A DNA stretch of 39,154 nucleotides from Candidatus Zhuqueibacterota bacterium (GTDB lineage Bacteria > Zhuqueibacterota > Zhuqueibacteria > Oceanimicrobiales > Oceanimicrobiaceae). The notes beneath the pieces were generated by a model, which did no database searches, was not told where the DNA came from, and worked only from the letters and a program-made list of their open reading frames with translations. The stretch lies in assembly GCA_029262055.1 (NCBI GenBank), contig JAJDAD010000037.1, positions 1 through 39,154 on the forward strand, in the 5' to 3' direction. This document shows, piece after piece, positions 34,701 through 39,154 of this stretch (the first letter of the stretch is position 1; every line of letters begins with the position of its first letter). The translations under genes and the position numbers were made by a program.

Positions 34701-36005
34701 ATGCTAGAGATTGCAATCAACAGTCTGACCGCCCTGGTGGCTGTCGGAATTCCAGCCTGGTACATCGTCAAGAATAGCAGACAAAGGAAACGGGCTTCCG
34801 AGAAACTCGCCCAGGCAGAAGAGCGCGGGCTGACCGAACCTGTTTCGCTACACCCTAAAATAGATTTGGCCAATTGCATCCAGACCGGAGCCTGTGTTCC
34901 GTCCTGCCCGGAGGGAGAGATTCTCGGCATCATTGACGGCCGGGCTGCAATGGTGTCACCGACAAAATGCATCGGTCACGGCGCCTGCGAGGCGGCCTGC
35001 CCGGTTGAAGCTATCGCGCTGGTCTTCGGAACGGAACGCCGTGGCGTGGAATTGCCGTTTGTCAAGCCCACGTTTGAGACCAATGTCTCCGGTGTCTATA
35101 TCGCGGGCGAACTCGGCGGCATGGGTCTGATTCGAAACGCAGTGACTCAGGGCCGGGAAGCGATTGAATTCATTAGTGAATCTCTGACCCAGAAGGACTC
35201 AGCGGTAAAAGACGTGATTGTCGTCGGCGCCGGCCCAGCCGGACTGGCGGCTTCGCTTCAGGCAAAGAAACAGGGCCTGAATGTCGTCACGGTTGATCAG
35301 GATGATATTGGCGGCACTGTTCTCAGTTATCCTCGTCAGAAACTCGTCATGACGCAGCCCATGGAAATACCATTGTACGGTCGCGTCAAGTTTCGTGAGA
35401 TTATCAAGGAAGACCTTCTGGAACTCTGGCACCAAGTGATCGACAAGACTGGCCTGGAAGTGAAGACTCATGAAAAAGTGGAAGAAATCGAGCGTGTCAA
35501 CGGGCATTTTAAGATCAACACTTCGAAAGGGGAGCATCTTGCCCAGCGGGTACTGCTGGCGATTGGCCGCCGCGGCACGCCGCGCAAACTAGGTGTGCCT
35601 GGTGAGAAGACCTCAAAAGTTGCCTATCGCTTGCTTGAGCCTGAACAGTATAGGCGCAAAAAGGTAGTGGTAATCGGCGGCGGTGATAGTGCGATTGAAG
35701 CGGCCCTGGCATTGTCGGAACAAAAGGGCACAGAAGTGATTCTTTCCTATCGGAAAGGGGCCTTCAGCCGGATAAAAGAGAAAAATGAGGAGCGGATCGA
35801 GCAGGCAATTCAGCTTGGCAAGGTACGAGTGGCGTTCGAATCCCAGGTTAAAGAAATCAAGCGGGAGCATGTCGTTCTCAGTCAGAACAACAAGGACGCA
35901 AAAGTGCATAACGACTATGTCTTTATCATGATTGGCGGTGTCCTGCCCACACAATTTCTGCAAAATATCGGAATCAGCATTGAGAAGAAATTTGGAGAAC
36001 GCTAG
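34701..36005 (+). CDS. Membrane-tethered Fe-S / FAD NAD(P)-dependent oxidoreductase
   Basis: A 434-residue protein with one N-terminal membrane helix (about 3-23), then a two-cluster ferredoxin-like domain (C59-x5-C65-x3-C69P and C90-x5-C96-x3-C100P). The second Cys of each standard motif is replaced by T62 and H93. A linker (about 122-157) reads FVKPTFETNVSGVYIAGELGGMG and LIRNAVTQGREA (adjacent blocks). A thioredoxin-reductase-like flavoprotein follows, with the FAD loop VVGAGPAGLAASL (about 176) and the NAD(P) loop VIGGGDSAIEAAL (about 326). No CxxC lies in the flavoprotein part, so it is not a thioredoxin reductase. The frame is open from 34617; ATG 34701 has GGTGAG nine bases upstream, and ATG 34695 is the alternative. 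It probably passes NAD(P)H electrons to the cytochrome genes that follow. Confidence 0.82.
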   Translation: MLEIAINSLTALVAVGIPAWYIVKNSRQRKRASEKLAQAEERGLTEPVSLHPKIDLANCIQTGACVPSCPEGEILGIIDGRAAMVSPTKCIGHGACEAACPVEAIALVFGTERRGVELPFVKPTFETNVSGVYIAGELGGMGLIRNAVTQGREAIEFISESLTQKDSAVKDVIVVGAGPAGLAASLQAKKQGLNVVTVDQDDIGGTVLSYPRQKLVMTQPMEIPLYGRVKFREIIKEDLLELWHQVIDKTGLEVKTHEKVEEIERVNGHFKINTSKGEHLAQRVLLAIGRRGTPRKLGVPGEKTSKVAYRLLEPEQYRRKKVVVIGGGDSAIEAALALSEQKGTEVILSYRKGAFSRIKEKNEERIEQAIQLGKVRVAFESQVKEIKREHVVLSQNNKDAKVHNDYVFIMIGGVLPTQFLQNIGISIEKKFGER

Positions 36006-36878
36006 GTGAGCCTGCATCGGGCAATTCTGACCATCCTTTACATCAGCGCACTAATGTTCGCAGGAGCTGTTCTCGTGCAAGCTTTTGGCTATTATCAGCT
36101 AGCGCTCGAACAGCGCCCGCATTCTTCTCTCCACACTACAATGAAACCGGGTGGTTCCTGGGGCCATGGACTGGGCATCCTCGGCAGCGCTATGATGCTT
36201 TTGCTCTTTCTCTATTCGGCGCGCAAACGCCGGTTCTGTGGGCTGCGGTTTGGAAAGACACGGCATTGGCTGAACATTCACATCTTTTTTGGGATCATGG
36301 GGCCGGTCTTCGTCAATCTGCATACGTCCTTCAAGATTGGCGGAATTGTCGCGGTCAGTTATTATTCGATGATGGCTGTGATGTTAAGCGGATTTATCGG
36401 CCGCTGCCTGTATGTCAAGATTCCTCGTGCCCTATCCGGTGATGAACTTACAATGCGGGAGATGCAGGAAAAGAAGCGGTCACTAAACCAACTGTTGGTC
36501 GAAAAATACGGCCTCGATGTCGACTTTATCGCAGAGATAGGTACGCTCCCCGGTTTGGAGCGCGGCGAAAGACTGTGCGGCATTGCTGCGATTTTCGCCC
36601 TCCTCAAGAATGACCTGACTCGCGTCTTTCAGATGCGCGGTGTACGAAGACGCCTTCGGTGCGAATTGAGCGCCTTGCCACGGCAGGAAGCAGGCAAGCT
36701 GCTGCAGATTATCAAGCAGCAATCGTTGCTGGTTCGAAAGATGACTTTCCTGAGCACGGTCCAGCCTCTTTTGCATTATTGGCATGTTGCGCACAAACCC
36801 TTCGCCTACGTCATGATTATCATCATGTTTGTCCATATCGCAGTAGTGTTGATGTTTGGGCACCAGTGGGTTTTCTAA
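36006..36878 (+). CDS. Integral membrane haem-b-type cytochrome subunit
   Basis: A 290-residue membrane protein with about five helices (8-28, 53-72, 88-106, 112-131, 265-284) and a soluble cytoplasmic-like insert between the fourth and fifth (about 135-250). His residues sit at membrane positions suitable for haem b ligands: H54, H92, H106, H257, H260, H263 and H277. No CxxCH is present. The GTG start at 36006 directly follows the TAG of the oxidoreductase gene, so translation is coupled. It overlaps the 20-haem cytochrome gene. I infer that it carries electrons across the inner membrane; the exact cytochrome-b family is not clear to me. Confidence 0.7.
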   Translation: MSLHRAILTILYISALMFAGAVLVQAFGYYQLALEQRPHSSLHTTMKPGGSWGHGLGILGSAMMLLLFLYSARKRRFCGLRFGKTRHWLNIHIFFGIMGPVFVNLHTSFKIGGIVAVSYYSMMAVMLSGFIGRCLYVKIPRALSGDELTMREMQEKKRSLNQLLVEKYGLDVDFIAEIGTLPGLERGERLCGIAAIFALLKNDLTRVFQMRGVRRRLRCELSALPRQEAGKLLQIIKQQSLLVRKMTFLSTVQPLLHYWHVAHKPFAYVMIIIMFVHIAVVLMFGHQWVF

Positions 36879-38589
36879 TCACGCACTTACGGAGTGGTCT
36901 TTCCTGAGTATTGTAAAGCTGAATGTTATTCGACGTTTGTCGGTCTGTCTTTCCCTGCTGCTGGTGGCTCCGCGCGTATTCGGGCAGATTTCACCTGGGG
37001 ACCTGGCCCGGCCGCATGCGCACCTGGAGGGGCTGACCAACTGCACAAAGTGTCATAAGTTAGGTGGCGGGCCATCCGCAGAAAAGTGTTTCGAATGCCA
37101 TGTTGAGATCAAAGAATACATTCAAGCAAAACGAGGCTACCACTTCGTAGTGGCCGGACAAAATGCCAAACAGTGTTTTGAATGTCATAGCGACCATAAC
37201 GGCAAGAAATTTGAACTGATTCACTGGCCATCGGGCCAGGAAAATTTCGAACATAAATTGACAGGTTTTCTCCTGGAGGGACGGCATGCTCAGGCCAAAT
37301 GCCGGGAGTGCCATCAGCCGAAGAATGTTGCCATTGACGTCCGCAAAATGAACCAGAATATCGATTTGGAGAAGACCTTTCTTGGACTAGGCCGGGAATG
37401 CACAAATTGCCATGCAGACGAGCACCGGGGGCAACTGTCACAAGATTGCCGTCAATGCCACACTATGTCAGGCTGGAAACCTGCCGCCAATTTTGAACAC
37501 ATGCGCGCCAAGTTTCAACTCACCGGCCGGCACCTGAAAGTCGACTGCAAAAAGTGTCATCCCTCCGTGACCGAAGCTCTCAGCACCAAGTCCACAACGC
37601 GGGGCAGTTTCACCAGGTTCGTCGGCATTGACTTCCAAAATTGTAACGCCTGCCACATCGACCGCCACAAAGGCCGCTTTGGCCAAAATTGCAAACAATG
37701 CCATGGTACTGCAAGTTGGGCCAAGCTCAAGTCAGGCGATTTTAACCATAAACTCACTCGGTTTCCACTGCTGGGATTGCACGACTCCGTTCCCTGCGAA
37801 AAATGCCATTCCAGCGGCAAACCTCGGAGCGGCCTCAAGTTCGCCAGGTGCACCGATTGTCACAAGGATCAACATCTCGGGCAGTTTGCCGCTCGCCCGG
37901 ACCGGGGCAAATGCGAAAGCTGTCATGATGTATTTGGATTTCGGCCGGCGAAGTTCGGTGTTGCCGAGCATGGGCGTACAATCTACCCCCTGTCCGGTGC
38001 GCATCTCGCCATTCCGTGCACAAGCTGTCATGTCAGACAAGCGAGTACAGGGCGCCGGAAATTCAGATTCACGAATACCTCATGTCTCGGCTGCCATCAG
38101 GATGTTCACCTCGGGCAATTCGCAGCCAAGATTCAGACAGGCGGCTGTGAGTCTTGCCATTCAGTGGAAGCCTGGCAGGAGACCCACTTTGACCACAATT
38201 CCGCGCGATTCCCTTTACGTGGGCTGCACAAGAGAGTCAGTTGCAGGCAGTGTCACAAACGGACTGAGCAGGGATCATCTCGAGAGCGAATCCTCTTTCG
38301 TCCCATGAAGATGACCTGCGAAGGCTGTCATCAGGACATTCATCTGGGACAATTCACGAAAGGAAGAGCTAAGAAAGCGTGTGACCAGTGTCACAGTCCA
38401 GCCGGATGGATCGAACTCCTGTTCGACCACGATAACGATTCCAGGTTTAAGTTAAAGGGAGCGCACGAAAAGGTTGGCTGCCTCGACTGCCACGCTATCG
38501 AAACTCGGCAATCCATCACCTTTGTGCGCTTCAAACCGGTGGACCCGCGCTGTATCAGTTGCCATGCTAATGAAGGGAAGACAAAATGA
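36856..38589 (+). CDS. Periplasmic 20-haem cytochrome c (cytochrome c3 / CXXCH-repeat type)
   Basis: A 577-residue protein with 20 CxxCH motifs (from CTKCH to CISCH). The export signal is LSVCLSLLLVAPRVFGQ at about 27-43. The 26 residues before it (from ATG 36856, inside the previous gene) are unusually polar, so translation may begin later, for example at the CTG at 36904. The body is built of a repeating module: F-x-H-x(6)-FxLxGxH-x3-VxCxxCH, then CxxCHxDxHxGQF, then CxxCH-x4-W. It likely stores or relays electrons in the periplasm, fed by the membrane cytochrome. The last codon overlaps the next start (ATGA). Confidence 0.92.
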   Translation: MGTSGFSNHALTEWSFLSIVKLNVIRRLSVCLSLLLVAPRVFGQISPGDLARPHAHLEGLTNCTKCHKLGGGPSAEKCFECHVEIKEYIQAKRGYHFVVAGQNAKQCFECHSDHNGKKFELIHWPSGQENFEHKLTGFLLEGRHAQAKCRECHQPKNVAIDVRKMNQNIDLEKTFLGLGRECTNCHADEHRGQLSQDCRQCHTMSGWKPAANFEHMRAKFQLTGRHLKVDCKKCHPSVTEALSTKSTTRGSFTRFVGIDFQNCNACHIDRHKGRFGQNCKQCHGTASWAKLKSGDFNHKLTRFPLLGLHDSVPCEKCHSSGKPRSGLKFARCTDCHKDQHLGQFAARPDRGKCESCHDVFGFRPAKFGVAEHGRTIYPLSGAHLAIPCTSCHVRQASTGRRKFRFTNTSCLGCHQDVHLGQFAAKIQTGGCESCHSVEAWQETHFDHNSARFPLRGLHKRVSCRQCHKRTEQGSSRERILFRPMKMTCEGCHQDIHLGQFTKGRAKKACDQCHSPAGWIELLFDHDNDSRFKLKGAHEKVGCLDCHAIETRQSITFVRFKPVDPRCISCHANEGKTK

Positions 38590-39154
38590 AACGGCACTGC
38601 AAAATTCTATTCATTGTAATTTCTTGTGTTCTTTCGACAGGCAGGTTCTTTCCGGCCCTGGCTCAGCAAAATCCGCACAAAAATATCGAAAAGAACTGCG
38701 GCAAGTGCCACCTCCCAACCGATTGGCAAACCATCCGGTTCGATCACGGAGCTACCGACTTTGAACTCCTGGCCCAACATGAGCAAATCTCTTGTAAGTC
38801 ATGCCATTCCGTCGCAGACTTTTCACGGGTAAGCTCTAATTGCGCTAGCTGCCATTCGGATGTGCATCAAGCCAAAATGGGAAACGATTGCCGGCGCTGT
38901 CACGAGTCCAGCGGCTGGGAGGTTTTCAATGTTGAAGAGATTCATGAGAACACGCAGTTTCCCTTACTGGGGGCACACCTGCTCGTTGATTGCCAAAGCT
39001 GTCACCAGAACCAGCAACAGGGTGATTTTGCCCTATTGACGACAGACTGCGTCGGATGCCACGAGCAGCAATATCTCACCACGGAGAATCCCAACCATGT
39101 TGCCAATTCGTTTTCCACTGACTGCCAAAGCTGCCACGACCTGAACGACTGGCG
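38586..39154 (+). CDS. Multihaem cytochrome c, 5' part (3' end outside window)
   Basis: The ATG overlaps the stop of the 20-haem cytochrome (ATGA). A signal peptide (about 1-27, ending FPALAQ) is followed by at least seven CxxCH motifs in 189 visible residues: CGKCH, CKSCH, CASCH, CRRCH, CQSCH, CVGCH and CQSCH. It shares the F-P-L-L-G-A-H module and the CHxDVHQ segment with its neighbour, so the two are related by duplication. The frame is open to the end of the window. Confidence 0.9.
   Translation, partial: MKRHCKILFIVISCVLSTGRFFPALAQQNPHKNIEKNCGKCHLPTDWQTIRFDHGATDFELLAQHEQISCKSCHSVADFSRVSSNCASCHSDVHQAKMGNDCRRCHESSGWEVFNVEEIHENTQFPLLGAHLLVDCQSCHQNQQQGDFALLTTDCVGCHEQQYLTTENPNHVANSFSTDCQSCHDLNDW

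Noticed and set aside
1-39154. CRISPR arrays, tRNA or rRNA genes, insertion sequences, prophage genes
   Set aside because: No repeat-spacer pattern, no cloverleaf-like or rRNA motif and no transposase or integrase domain was recognised on either strand.

Overview
The window looks like a chromosomal stretch from an uncultured Gram-negative bacterium. The reasons are a complete type II secretion system (T2SS), an outer-membrane porin, an OmpA-type protein, peptidoglycan recycling genes and periplasmic multihaem cytochromes. The remnant of a two-component regulator with a Reg_prop propeller, the SdrD_B-like/IPT/beta-helix/PKD/DNRLRE surface protein and the 'choice-of-anchor Q'-like tail suggest the FCB superphylum or a neighbour such as KSB1 or Calditrichota. 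That placement is inference from domain style, not from a marker gene.

Layout. 1-504: C-terminal end of a protein made of seven near-identical 17-residue repeats, followed by a terminator. 800-1167: a propeller-sensor pseudogene spread over three frames. 1228-3208: a DUF4892/OmpA-like protein and a membrane-anchored protein of unknown function. 3319-7254 (minus): MurQ, AnmK and a sodium/solute symporter, a peptidoglycan amino-sugar salvage set; RidA is divergent from it. 8465-9043 (minus): a degenerate membrane-anchored receiver protein. 9369-14130: two paralogous OmpR-type response regulators, one histidine kinase, a small PstS-like binding protein and a porin; the second regulator, porin, binding protein and kinase form one minus-strand run. 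14500-25780: a tightly packed T2SS operon in the order E-F-O-G-H-I-J-K-L-M-C-D. 25994-34074: a truncated beta-helix protein and a 2454-residue secreted modular protein, the likely T2SS cargo. 34701 to the end: a membrane-tethered Fe-S/FAD oxidoreductase, a haem-b-type membrane protein, a 20-haem cytochrome c and the start of another multihaem cytochrome, a probable trans-membrane electron pathway.

Two ideas tie the window together. First, A/T-rich sites with ATTAA-like half-sites repeated every 10 bp (11 bp in one case) occur before the first response regulator, between the second regulator and gspE, and before the two secreted beta-helix genes. Spacing of this kind is typical of OmpR/PhoB-family binding sites. 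This suggests that the local two-component system controls both the secretion machine and its cargo. Second, the last four genes are packed with 0-23 bp overlaps and read as one electron-transfer unit. Its oxidoreductase has two ferredoxin motifs that both lack the second cysteine, and it carries at its N-terminal side a segment normally found at the C-terminus of such flavoproteins.

All calls were made by reading the sequence; no database search was run.
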